Below the pieces are notes generated by a model. It saw only the letters and a program-made list of their open reading frames with translations, was not told the DNA's origin and searched no databases. Positions 48,310 to 60,602 of a DNA stretch of 64,000 nucleotides are shown here, one piece after another. The DNA lies in contig NW_024727827.1 in NCBI RefSeq assembly GCF_018991925.1, positions 156,001-220,000 of the forward strand, read 5' to 3'. The translations under genes and the position numbers were made by a program. Position 1 is the stretch's first letter; each line of letters opens with the position of its first letter. The DNA comes from Homarus americanus (Eukaryota > Arthropoda > Malacostraca > Decapoda > Nephropidae).

Positions 48310-49425
48310 GAACGGGTGAGGTCACAGGCAGCACAACAATTGATCATGACTATAATATATTCACTCGTATACTACATAAAGCACAAGAACAAAATATACC
48401 ATACAGAAAAATTAGGTCAAATAAGAATGAGCCAAGATGGATGACCAGAAAACTTAAACATGACATAGGAATAAAGGAAGGAATATATAAGAAATTAAAG
48501 GGAGGGGAGGAGCAGCTCAGAAACAGGTATAATGAACTATCTAGGAATGTTAAGAAAAATGTAAGGAAAGCAAAGAGAGACTATGAAATCAAAATAGCAA
48601 GAGAATCCAAGGCGAATCCCAAGGGATTTTTCCAGGTATATAGGACAAAGGTCAAGGACAAAGTGGGACCCTTAAAGTCAGGGAGGGGAGAAGTGATCGA
48701 TGATAGTGAGGAAATAAGCCAAGCATTAAACAGCTACTTCTGGTCAGTTTTCACAGAAGAAATTCACGAGGAAATGCCAGAGGAGGAACTGATATTTAGG
48801 GGAAATGAAGAAGGGAAATTAAAGAACATCACTATCAGAAAAGAGGATGTTCTTAAGAGTATTGGGTTTTATATCTAGAAGTGTAAGTAACAAGAGTGCA
48901 GAGGTCTTATTGCAACTATATCTTGCGCTAGTCAGGCCGCACCTCCATTATGATGTGCTCTTATTATAGAATGGATATAAATTCACTAGAGTCGGTGCAG
49001 CGAAGAATGACGAAAATGATTCCGGGACTTAGAAACCTTCCATATCAGGATAGGTTAAAGAAACTAAACTTGCATTCCCTAGAAAGACGAAGAGTGCGGG
49101 GAGATGTGATAGAAGTATTTAAGTGGGTGAAAGGAATCAATAAAGGCGATATAGATAAAGTTCTTATAATATCCGAGCAGGATAGGACTCGGAGCAACGG
49201 ATTTAAGTTGGATAAGTTTAGGTTTAGGAGGGAGATAGGAAGGAACTGGTTCACAAATAGGGTGGTGAACGAGTGGAACAAGCTTACCAACTGTGTAGTA
49301 AGTGATGGAACGCTGGAAAGTTTTAAAAGGAGGCTGGATAGATTCATGGATGATAGAGAGTGGTAGTAACTCTCGACAGGAGCTACCATGCACAGGCCAA
49401 CCGGCCTATTGCAGACTCCTTATGT
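48310..49425 (+). pseudogene. CR1-like LINE copy 1, reverse transcriptase core deleted
   Basis: The open frame 48441-48878 reads MTRKLKHDIGIKEGIYKKLK and on to SKANPKGFFQVYRTKVKDKV, the linker between endonuclease and RT. At 48856 (AGAGTATTGGG) it jumps to the post-RT segment, removing the whole RT palm. 48950-49366 then reads SVQRRMTKMIPGLRNLPYQD and on to FKRRLDRFMDDREW. The tail ends GCAGACTCCTTATGTTCTTA. The copy is inactive. Confidence 0.9.
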
Positions 49426-49429
49426 TCTT

Positions 49430-50285
49430 AGTATCACCCTCCCCCACCCCTCATCCTCCCTCCACCCCACCCCCGCACCATCCTCCATCCGGTCGAAATC
49501 TTGTCCCCCCTCCGGCCGGTCACTACAGCATCAGGGGGCGGGGGTGAGAGGGAGGGTCGTCTTAATTACCTCGAGGTTTTTAAACTCTTCTACAAAATTT
49601 CCTCCCCCTCATCTCCTACGTCCATTCCCCCTCCTCACACCTCTCCCCCTCCTCACACCTCTCCCCCCCACCAGAAAAGCTTAACAGTATTTTCGAACGA
49701 TTATTTTTTCGATTTACAAACCCGTTCATTTCCGTCCCAATTCGACCTAAAGCCGTCCATTTCCGTCCTAATTAGACCGTTAATTAACCTGTTTCTCACC
49801 TGTAGAAAAGGTAATAAGAGTAATTGTAATTTACAGTAATTAATCAACACGTGAGTCAATTGTTGGAGTATCTGAGGGAGAGAGGGAGAGTGAGGGAGGG
49901 AGAGAGAGGGAGAGGGAGAATAAGGGAAAAATCCTCTTGATTCCATCGCCCTGAAAGCTCTCTCTCTCTCTCTTGTTTCTCTTTCATTTTTCACTTATTC
50001 TTCCTCCTGTTTATCATCCCCTCCTCCTCTTCCAACCACCTAACTCTCTTCTTCTTCTTCCTCCTCCTCCTCCTGTCCACCAATCCTAGGAGACCATCAC
50101 CATATGTTGGCTAACTGGCTGGCTCGCTTGGGGATTGAATGGCGTGCCCAGCAAGTCTTGTCCACAAATATGGCAGCATTTTGGCCCACGCTGCCCACAC
50201 ACTACTACTACCCACACCCCTACCACCACCACCCCTACCACCACCCACACCCCTACCACCACCACACCTTACCACACCCTCTCTT

Positions 50286-50324
<39 letters not shown>

Positions 50325-50900
50325 AGGTAACAACGAATGTCAACACAACACTAAAATCCCTGGCTGGTGAAGTCTTAAAATACCCGTGAGATAAATTTTC
50401 TCGTAAATGGTGATGTGAGAATGTATCTGATTGACTCACTCAACTGACTCACTTAACTCACTTGACTATACTGACTATACTGTACGGTGTTGTAACCTCA
50501 GTGGGTGTGGTGGGTGGGTGGGTGGACGTGGATAGGCGAGTGTGGATATATTGGAGATTTCAACCTCACGTAGGAAGGTATCCAAGCGTGTGTGACGTGT
50601 CTTCCTCACAACACACACACACACACGTACAAAGTTCTACTGGTGGTGGTGGTGGTGGTAGTGTGGGTCGTGAGGTCATTGGTAGTGAGGGAGGGAGAGA
50701 AGGAAGGAGGGAGGGAGAGAAGGAGGGAGGGAGCCAACCTTGAAGACGTCAACTTTCCCTGCCCGTTGCTGCCGCCTGTCCCTCCCTCCCTCTCACTCTT
50801 TAACCTTTCCTTCCATCTCCCCCCACCCCCCTCTCTCTCAAGACCCGGGGCCCATGAGGACTGGGGCTCTCTTAAGACTGAACCCCTTAGTAGGTAGTGA
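49430..50900. other. Gene-free, low-complexity region
   Basis: C-rich and CT-rich stretches (49437-49680), GA-rich (49870-49925), CCACCACCC and CA arrays (50190-50322) and GGT/GGGA arrays (50640-50735). Several open frames arise from these repeats. None carries a recognisable domain. Confidence 0.7.
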
Positions 50901-50904
50901 CTCC

Positions 50905-51025
50905 CATTACGACCGGGGCCCCAATTACGTCAGATTAGGACCAGGGCCCCAATTACGTCAGATTAGGACCAGGGCCCCAATTACGTCAGATTAGAACCAG
51001 GGCCCATCAGGACAGGGGCCCAACA
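50905..51025. repeat. 27-bp minisatellite with GGGCCCCAATTACGTCAGAT
   Basis: Three full units and flanking partial units. Each full unit contains TTACGTCA, a CRE/ATF-like half palindrome. Confidence 0.9.
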
Positions 51026-51660
51026 GACGGAGAGACGAGAAGAGGCTTATATAATTATTAACCTTTTATTATAACACTGATAAATAAATAAAAATAAGTT
51101 ATCTTACCATCGTTTGAGGTTATATTAACATAAAAACTATCAGAGCTCAACTAAAACACGTCTACACTCCCGGACATCTGAAATGGCACTGAATTTACGT
51201 CGTTTACACATCTAATCCAATCACAATCTAGTGTTCGTTTAATGTTTACAATCCCAAACTCACCAATAACGATAATTTAACCCAAACTACGTTCAATTAC
51301 GGTTAATATTTCACTACATATAATCACTACATAATATTCTACAACTTATTTCAATATTTAGGACTCTTAAAATTAAAAAAAATACTCCTAAATATGTAAA
51401 ATTGTGATCGAGTTAACGCATTCGGATGATTTCGTTACACATCTTCCTCCTCCTCCTCCTCCTCAGCCAAAACAAATGTTGCTTCGCGCCATTTCTCGCC
51501 ATTTAATCTCTCTCAATATCTCACAATTAATTATTTACGAGTAGATAATTATATCACCATAAAATACAATTATTAATCTATCTTGGAATATATTTTTTTT
51601 AGAAAGATAGACATTTATTTATGGTAAAAATTATATATTTATGCCGATAATTAGTTTATT

Positions 51661-51710
<50 letters not shown>

Positions 51711-52006
51711 TAAGTACATCATACATTTATTTTATCATGGTAATCTCCCTCCCTCTCCCCCTTCCTCCCCCCACCCACGATATTTATCCCTCTACAGTTT
51801 CTTCATAACATTATATCATCCATACCTTATTATTATTGTTGTTATTATTATTATTGTTATTATTATCATCATTATACCCAACAGTCAGCGAAGGGGGAGG
51901 GTGGGGGGGGGTTGCTTCAAATTCAAACAGAAAGTTATATTCTAAGAAGCCCCCTCAAACCCCCCCCACTTTACACCTCAACGGAATTTCCTCACCTCCC
52001 TGTTAT

Positions 52007-52056
<50 letters not shown>

Positions 52057-54667
52057 TTATCATCATCAGTTACTAACCTAACCTAACCTAACCCCTAATT
52101 TAATCTAACCTAACCTAACCTTACCTAACCTAACCTAACCTAACCTAAATTGTGATCTAAACCCGGAAAAAAAGGACAATACTCAAAAGTTCTCACTAAG
52201 TCACTGGAGTATTGACTTAAGGGGCCTGTGTTCTATAAGGCACTTACGATAATACAACACTATAAATGTTTGACTTAAAAGGGACAATAAAGTCAAATAA
52301 TATGGCGTTAGAACCTGAAGTTAAAAGTAGATACGTTAACAACAGTAGTGGAAAAATTTACGGTTGGGAATCTTTTATTGTTTTATATATAGAAAGTTAG
52401 TGTCAGTATGTGTGTTATTTTTCAATGTTATTTTAAGTTTAATTATTAAGAAAATATTTATGGTAAGGGTCTCTGTTAATCTGAGTTCTGGCCAAGTGAC
52501 ATCATAACAAAACAAAGTCAAGGCAAAATTACTCCCAAGCATGGCCCACTTGATGTGCGTCCATGGCCACAATCACCCACCTGGCCACACCCGTACCTGA
52601 GCCCCAGTAATAATAACAAAAAAAAATTGAGAGAAGAATTCCAGCTCGGTAGCCACGTCATCCCCTGTACCAGGTTGGCTCCTCACACCCGACGCTCGCC
52701 TCGTCTGGTACCATGTATATTCGCGTTTTTTCCCCCTTATTCTACGTACCCTAGGCTTCCATGTCGCCTTCAACTACCCAAATATATTTTATTCTCAGTT
52801 CGGGGAGGTAACAAAGAGGTACGAAAAGCCCCCCTTGAGGCTATTATTGAATATTATATACTGTACATCAGCTGCCATTACTTGCCATCTACACGGAACG
52901 GGATTTTTTTTTTTAATCAAATGTTGTAATATCACGACGCTTATTCCCTCCCTCGCCGTAATTACCTACCAACCAGCAGGACGTGTTCAAAAGCAATGAG
53001 AATCTGTTCAATAAACGTAAATTTCTTAGTGGCCAAAAAAAAATTCCTTCCCAGGGAGAGAACTGGAGATAGCATAGTCGTGAGCCATCAGCCAAGGCCA
53101 CGGCCCATCATCTGGCAACACTGACTCGCCAGAACGGTCTTTTGTATAGCGAACCTAATAAAGCTATACCGCTATGCCTTTTACTGCATCGCTACACTCA
53201 TTTATACGATACACCAACACAGAAAAGTTATTTATCTTTGATTTTATAGATATTTATGGATGTTTGAAGATATATACATACGTGAAATAACTGGCAACAA
53301 CGACATGACGCACTGCTTGTTCCATAGGTTGCCTGGTACGATAATTACCAAGAAAATTATCCCAGGTCTTAGAAAGGAACATAATAGGTGAATTGGTCAT
53401 TATCTCTTAAACGAGGTAGTGGTGGTAAAGCCCCAGTAGAGAGAGTGTTGACGGTGGAGTTACAGATGCGATCCCAGACCCAGTAACTCAAAGAAGAGGA
53501 GAAGTTCATCCAGCGTTGGCTACTCTGCGGCCACTTGCGAGTAACAGACAACCCAGCGGTGTGACATTCTTCCTCCTCCTCCTCTTCCTCCTTCTTCTTC
53601 TTCACCTTCTTAGTCTTCTTTTCCTCAGTTATCATCGTTCTTCCTTGTCTCATTTTCACTTCTTGTTACGCCCTTTTGTCTCCTCAGTTTTAACCAGTTT
53701 TTTTCTTATTACAATTTTTATCAGATGTTTCTCTCACCAAACTAGAGATTATTTATATACGAAGAGGGATAGATGGATAGATAGAGAGGGGAGGAGGTAA
53801 ATAGGGGTTAAAGTACCTTACCTACCCATTCCCCCCCCCCTCTCTACCTTCCCTCCCCCACACGCCCGCCCACGCCAGCTCTCTCACACACTACCAGGTA
53901 ACCAAGGCGAGCCCACACATTCACCCACACATGGAATCTTTTAAACCCTCTCGCTAATGTAAACCTAAATTAAACCTAACCTCTACCTTAACTCTAACAT
54001 CGTAATAGCTACCTTAACCTAACACCTACCATTTTAACTAACCTACACCTGCCCCTAACACTACCATACAGCAATACAGACAGACAGAGTAGCAACAGAC
54101 CTCTAAGCAACCTCGACAACAACTGAATGTCAACAAGACGAACTGTTTATTTTTCACATGGACGACGTTCGAGTTTACTCCCAAAATGGTGGCGTAAAGA
54201 AAACTTTATCTAATCGCCTCACTTTTACACTGATATACACAGAAGATGGCCGCTAAATATACACCGTAGTATGTATACAAAAGGTATACACCGTAACGAT
54301 GTAAATAGTAAAAAAAAAATAATTACAGGGTATTCGAATGCGTCTGGTTGACATGTAAACAAAAGCGCTGAATGTCGTCCACGAACTCAAACTATTATCG
54401 TTTTTTTTGCATCCTAATATTTTTCTTATATTTTTAGGTTAAATAAGTTTCTAATGTTTTTCAATGGCATAAATAATAATTAAATATAGTGGAAAAATTA
54501 CAGTGAGACTATACCGACGTTATTTTGTTTCTGGATAGGATAAATGTGGGATTATTATTATTATTATTTAAGAATTTCGTTTTCTGTCGATACCAGGAAG
54601 GGAGGGAGGAAGATGGGTTAGGTAGATAAGTAGAAAGGTGGGGAGGGAGGGAAGCATTGCTGAGAGG
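51026..54667. other. AT-rich gene-free region with simple repeats
   Basis: Contains (AG)n at 51665-51708 and 52010-52054, a (CCTAA)n tract at 52076-52147, and otherwise AT-rich unique sequence. Both strands were checked and no exon-like segment with recognisable protein similarity was found. Confidence 0.6.
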
Positions 54668-55075
54668 GAGATTCACCCACCTACACCTGCCCTCACCCAC
54701 CTACACCTGCCCTCACCCACCTACACCTGCCCTCACTCACCTACACCTGCCCTCACCCACCTACACCTGCCCTCACCCACCTACACCTGCCCTCACTCAC
54801 CTACACCTGCCCTCACCCACCTACACCTGCCCTCACCCACCTACACCTGCCCTCACCCACCTACACCTGCCCTCACCCACCTACACCTGCCCCTCACTCC
54901 ACCCCTACACCTGTCCTCACCCACCTACACCTGCCCCTAACCCCACCCCTACACCCCTGCCCTCACTCACCCCTACACCTGTCCCTCCCTGCCCCTACAC
55001 CTGCCCTCACCCACCTACACCTGCCCTCACCCACCTACACCTGCCCTCACCCACCTACACCTGCCCTCAAAAAAC
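54668..55075. repeat. 18-bp minisatellite (CACCTACACCTGCCCTCACC)
   Basis: About twenty units of CTCACCCACCTACACCTGCC overlap to give an 18-bp period. The plus-strand frames (THLHLPSP repeats) are artefacts. Confidence 0.95.
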
Positions 55076-55249
55076 TAAACATCCACCTTCACTACCACCA
55101 CCACCACCCCCTCTCTCTCTCTCAGGCCAGAATGAATCACCAAGGCTGAGAGAGATGAATTTCCATGTACTCTCAAAGGCATTTCCTACCAGCGTACTTC
55201 TGAGAAACATGTACGTGTGTGTGTGTGTGTGTGGTGACGATGACAATTT

Positions 55250-55567
55250 GTTACCTTCGTGTGGTTGTGACGGTTGTGATGGTGGTGGTTGTGGTGGTTG
55301 TGATGGTGGTGGTTGTGGTGGTAGTACTAACAACTACTATCACTAACACCACGACTATCAACCACTACCATCAACCACCACCAACCATCAATCACCACCA
55401 CCATGTACCACTATCAACCACTACCATCAATCACCACCAACCACCATCAGTCACCACCAACCACCATCAATCACCACCAACCACCATCAATCACCATCAT
55501 CAACCACCACACACAGGTAACTCGGCCCATTCATCACCTCAGGTAACTTGTTCCATATTAATCGTTG

Positions 55568-55604
<37 letters not shown>

Positions 55605-56756
55605 ATCCACCGCCTCTTCCCCCAGACTGAGAGAAGAGTGTGTGTGAGAGATTAGAGTGCGTGCGGAGAGTGAGTGTGAGAGTAGAGTGTGTGTAGAGAG
55701 TGCGGCAGGTCATTATGTGGCGAGTGTGATAGAAGGAGTTATCATCAAGGGCGTCACCTAATGTTTACACCATGAGATGACCACTATCACCATACACTAT
55801 CACCATCACCACTATCACCATACACTATCACCATCACCACTATCACCATACACTATCACTATCACCATACACTATCACCATCACCACTATCACTATCACC
55901 ACTATCACCATACACTATCACCATCACCACTATCACCACTATCACCATACACTCACCACTATCACTATCACCACTATCACCATCACTACTATTATCACCA
56001 CCCACTATTATCACCACACGTCACCATCAACACGTTACCTACAAGATCGTCATCCCACACCATTATCTCTCAGTATCACCACACGTCACCATCAACACTA
56101 TCACGTCACCTACAACACTATCATCACTCACATTTGGCTACACACGGGGGAGAAAATAAGGTTGTCTGGCGTTTATCATGAATACGGTAGTGTCAGGGCC
56201 CGTATAAGGGGGGGGGAGGGGGGTATTTTACATGTCCTGATAGTGTCTGATTGTTACTGATGGTGATGGGGTGGCCAGATGGCAGGAGTGGCCAGTGGTA
56301 GTGGTTGTTCTTTTGGTGTTGGCCAGGTGTGGTGAAGGGTACAGGTATGGTGAGTGGCCAGTGGTAGTGGTTGTTCTTGGTGTTGGCCAGGTGTGGGTGG
56401 GCCAGGTGGGGTGACAGTGCTGTGCATGGTGAGTGGCCAGGTGTAGTGGTTGTTCTTGGTGTTGGCCAGGTGTGGTGGATGGGGTACAGGTATGGTGAGT
56501 GGCCAGGTGGTAGTGGTTGTTCTTGGTGTTGGCCAGGTGTGGTGGCCAGGTGTGGTGATGGGTACAGGTATGCAGAAAGTAACAGGTGGTAGTGGTTGTT
56601 CTGGTGTTAGCCAGGTGTGGTGGATGTGGGGTGGCCAGGTATGGTGAGTGGCCAGGTGGTAGTGGTTGTTCTTGGAAGTTGGCCAGGTGTGGTGGCCAGG
56701 TTGGTCAGATGAGATGCTGGTGGCAACTTTATACTTGAGGCAATTTGATAGTGTGG

Positions 56757-56809
<53 letters not shown>

Positions 56810-57630
56810 ACAGGTGACCGAGTGATCAGGTGTCATTCACTCACCTGAGGATGCACTCAAGGCTAGGGTTAGGTTAGGATGGGGGAGAGGAGACGGAAGG
56901 GAAGGGGGAGGGGAGAAAGGGGGAAGGGGTCACACGTGTCTGCCCAAGCGTGTGTGTGTGTGTACTCTCTCTCTCTCTCTCTCACCTCCAACACACACAC
57001 ACACCTGTCTAGTACAGAGTAAAAGTATTGCAAAGTAGCAGCCAGTAGTAGCAGGAGCAGTAGTAGCAGGAACAACAGTAGCAGGAACAGTAACAGCAGA
57101 AGCAGTAACACAACATTGGTATTCAGAGACTGTCTTAATGGCTTACAGGGGCGGATGTTGTGTGAGATGTGAGTAGCATGTTGGTCCACTTACCACGACC
57201 GTCCTACCACAACCACCACTACCCTCCCACAACCACCACTACCCTCCCACAACCACCACTACCCTCCCACAACCACCACTACCCTCCCCACAACCACCAC
57301 TACCCTCCCACAACCACCACTACCCTCCCCACAACCACCACTACCCTCTCCAAAACCACCACTACCTCCCCACAACCACCACTACCTCCCACAACCACCA
57401 ATACTCCCCACAACCACCAATACCCTCCCACAACCACCAATACCTCCCCACAACCACCACTATTCTCCCACAACCACCAATACCCTCCCCACAACCACCA
57501 CTACCCTCCCCACAACCACCACTACCCTCTCCAAAACCACTACTCTCACCCTCCCACAACCACAACTCTCACCCTCCCCACAACCACCACTACCCTCCCC
57601 ACAACCACAACTCTCACCCTCCCACCCCCT
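55250..57630. repeat. Cluster of triplet and GT/CA-rich arrays
   Basis: Successive arrays: GGTGGTTGTGGT (55257-55322), ACCACCATCAA (55335-55515), (TC)n (55570-55600), TATCACCATCACCAC (55780-56010), GGTGTTGGCCAGGTGTGGTG (56270-56700, ~45-65 bp period), (GA)n (56759-56807) and CCACAACCACCACTACCCTC (57195-57625). Confidence 0.95.
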
Positions 57631-57639
57631 CCCAGCAAG

Positions 57640-58605
57640 TTAGTGGACCCGGGTTCGATCCTCGGGCAGGGTGAAGCTATGGACAAGTTTCTTTACGCCA
57701 TTTGCCTCTGTCTACCCAGCAGCAGTAATTGGGGACCTGGATGATAATTGATTTGTGATCGTGTTCCGGGGTAATGGTTAGCCAGTGCAGTCGGTGAGTT
57801 GTCCGGTCTTCTCGGACTATTCTTTGATTGTGGGTCATGCAGCTCGTTAACTTAGGGTGTGGTTGTTGTGTTGGCGACAGCTTCTACACCTTAAACACTG
57901 GGACATGCAGCTCGTTAACTTAGGGTGTGGTTGTTGTGTTGGCGACAGCTTCTACACCTTAAACACTGGGACATGCAGCTCGTTAACTTAGGGTGTGGTT
58001 GTTGCTGGCGACAGCTTCTACACCTTAAACACTGGGTCATGCAGCCTGTTAACTTAGGGTGTGGTTGCTGTGTTGGCGACAGCTTCTACACCTTTAAACA
58101 CTGGGACATGCAGCTCGTTAATTTAAAAAGGTTGTGTTGGTGACAGCTTCTACACCTTAAACACTGGGACATGCAGCTCGTTAACTTGGGGTGTGGTTGT
58201 TGTGTTGGTGACAGCTTCCACACCTTAAACACTGGGTCATGCAGCTCGTTAACTTCGGGTGTGGCTGTTGTGTTGGCGACAGCTTCTACACCTTATAGAA
58301 ACTAACGCCTAGGTGGTCCTGAATCACGCCTAGGTGGCTCTAATTCACGCCTAGGTGGCCTTGAATCACGCCTAGGTGGCCCTAATTCACGCCTAGGTGG
58401 CCCTGATTCACGTCTAGGTGGCCTTGAATCACGCCTAGGTGGCTCTAATTCACGCCTAGGTGGCCTTGAATCACGCCTAGGTGGCCCTAATTCACGCCTA
58501 GGTGGCCCTGATTCACGTCTAGGTGGCCTTGAATCACGCCTTGCGGCCCTTAAGCCGGGCCATCTTGTACACGAGGGCGGCCATTTTTGTGGCAGTGTGA
58601 GGTGC
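57640..58605 (+). mobile_element. tRNA-derived SINE, copy B, with two internal tandem expansions
   Basis: Begins inside the tRNA head with an intact B box (GGGTTCGATCC) and then the same body as copy A (17815-18245). The ~68-bp unit present twice in copy A is present seven times here (57835-58300). The CCTAGGTGGCC segment present once in copy A forms eleven 21-bp units (58307-58537). It ends with the shared tail (GGGCCATCTTGTACACGAGG). Confidence 0.85.
58328..58537. repeat. Higher-order repeat, 2 x 105 bp
   Basis: Ten 21-bp units GCCTAGGTGGnnnTnnATTC fall into two identical sets of five variants: CTCTAATTC, CCTTGAATC, CCCTAATTC, CCCTGATTC, then GTCTAGG with CCTTGAATC. Set one is 58328-58432 and set two 58433-58537. 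Confidence 0.9.
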
Positions 58606-58643
58606 AAAAGAGGTGACTACAGGTGCTCTCTCATATTTGCGTT

Positions 58644-58679
<36 letters not shown>

Positions 58680-59007
58680 CAGGAAACCTAGATGGAAGGG
58701 AAGGAGGGAGGAGGAGGGGGGGAAGGGGAGGGGGAGAAGGGAAGTAGGTGGGTGGCGGATGTTGGCACTAGATGTAAGGACGTCACACCTCTTTTACAAC
58801 ACACTCCTCCTTCACCCCCTCCTCCTTCACACACACCTCATTAACTATTGTCCTGTAATAAAGAGGTTGTTATGAAGTCATCCCATGCCATTAGAGCACT
58901 TCAAATTAGTCTTTATGTAGTTACTATAGGGTGAGGGAATTGTGGTTGATGGTGGTGAGGATTGTGGTTGATGAGAAGATTGTGGTTGATAGAGGGATTG
59001 TGGTTAC
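58606..59007. other. Spacer with (GA)n and GGAGG runs
   Basis: (GA)n at 58648-58677, purine-rich to ~58760, then repeated TTGTGGTTGATG units at 58938-59005. No gene. Confidence 0.6.
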
Positions 59008-59075
59008 ATAAGAACATAAGAATGGAGGAAACTGCAGTGGGTCTATTGGTCCATACTGGGCAGTCCTAGCGCTCA
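59008..59075 (-). mobile_element. LINE 3' tail fragment
   Basis: CATAAGAACATAAG occurs at 59008 and again at 59075, enclosing a short GC-rich segment (GGAGGAAACTGCAGTGGGTC). These are the 3' tail repeats (TTATGTTC on the element strand) of the LINE family next door. Confidence 0.6.
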
Positions 59076-60055
59076 TAAGAACATAAGGAGTCTGCAATAG
59101 GCCGGTTGGTCTGTGCATGGCAGCTCCTGTCGAGAGTTACTACCACTCTCTATCATCCATGAATCTATCTAGCCTCCTTTTGAAACTTTCCAGCGTTCCA
59201 TCACTTACTACAAAGTTGTTAAGCTTGTTCCACTCGTTCACCACCCTATTTGTGAACCAGTTCCTTCCTATCTCCCTCCTAAACCTAAACTTATCCAACT
59301 TAAATCCGTTGCTCCGAGTCCTATCCTGCTCGGATATTATAAGAACTTTATCTATATCGCCTTTATTGATTCCTTTCACCCACTTAAATACTTCTATCAT
59401 ATCTCCCCGCACCTCCCCGCACTCTTCGTCTTTCTAGGGAATGCAAGTTTAGTTTCTTTAACCTATCTTGATATGGAAGGTTTCTAAGTCCCGGAATCAT
59501 TTTCGTCATTCTTCGCTGCACCGACTCCGGTGAATTTATATCCATTCTATAATAGGGGCACCAGAACTGAACCGCATAATGGAGGTGGGGCCTGACTAGC
59601 GCAAGATATAGTTGCAATAAGACCTCTGCACTCTTGTTACTTACACTTCTAGATATAAAACCCAATACTCTGTTTGCCTTATTTCGAACATTAACGCACT
59701 GTTTTCTAGGCCGTAGGTCTGGGCTTACAAGTACCCCTAAGTCTCTTTCACAAGTCGACTTCTCTAGGTTGATGTTGTTAAGGCTGTATACATTGACAGT
59801 ATTTGTTCTTCCAATATTAAGTACGCTGCACTTGCCGGTGTTGAATTTCATTTGCCATTTTTCAGACCACTCCTGCAGTTTATTTAAATCCTCCTGTAAT
59901 GCATTTGCATCCTGCCCTAAATTAATTTGCCGCCCTATTTTGGTGTCATCCGCAAACTTGCTTATGTCACTGCTGATCCCAGTATCTAGATCGTTTATGT
60001 AGATTATGAACAAGAGTGGGCCTAGTACTGACCCCTGGGGAACCCCACTGGTTAC
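59076..60055 (-). pseudogene. CR1-like LINE copy 2 (5'-truncated)
   Basis: On the minus strand it starts at VTSGVPQGSVLGPLLFIIYI, includes the RT catalytic FADD box (SKFADDTKIG) and runs through the post-RT region. A 10-bp tandem duplication of GTGCGGGGAG near 59405-59420 breaks the frame before MIEVFKWVKGINKGDIDKVL. The 3' end is GCAGACTCCTTATGTTCTTA. It has no endonuclease or 5' half, so it is inactive. Confidence 0.92.
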
Positions 60056-60602
60056 ATAGGAGGTGGAAGGAAGAGAGGAAGACAAGGGAGGGGGTGGTGG
60101 AAGGGGGAAGGAAGGAGTAAGGGAACGAAGGGGGAGGAGGGAGGGGTAAGGAAGGGGGAGGTGGAAAGGGGAAGATTAATTAGCCCTGAAGGTCAGTATT
60201 GGTGGAAGGGGTGAAAAAGTCAGGTCTGTGGAAGAGAGGTCACGGGAGGTCATACCACACGCCTATCCTACCTCCTACCACTCCTCTTACTACCTCCTCC
60301 TCTTCCTCCTATCTCTCCTCTTCATCCTACATCTCCTCCTTCTACCTCTCCTCCGATAGGGTGCACAATAAACTAGCTGCTGTCCACGGCAAAATTATAA
60401 AAAAACAAAAATTCTTCCCCATCTCCTCCTCCTCCTCCTCCTCCTCCCCCTCGGTGTGTTGCTAAGGAACTTTGTAAGGGTGTAGGTCAGGTCAACCACA
60501 CCTTCATCTAACCACAATACCATCATATATATATATATTGTGTTGTCAATGTATACGAGTCATGTGACTTTTTTTCCTGTGGACTTTATTTCCGTCCACC
60601 GT
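60056..60602. other. Spacer between inverted LINE copies
   Basis: GGAAGGGG- and CTCCTC-rich low-complexity sequence plus a short AT run (60525-60538). No gene. Confidence 0.6.

Noticed and set aside
54638..55346. 229-residue Thr/Pro/His/Leu repeat open frame, possible secreted repeat protein
   Set aside because: It derives from an 18-bp minisatellite open in several frames. No signal peptide or splice context.
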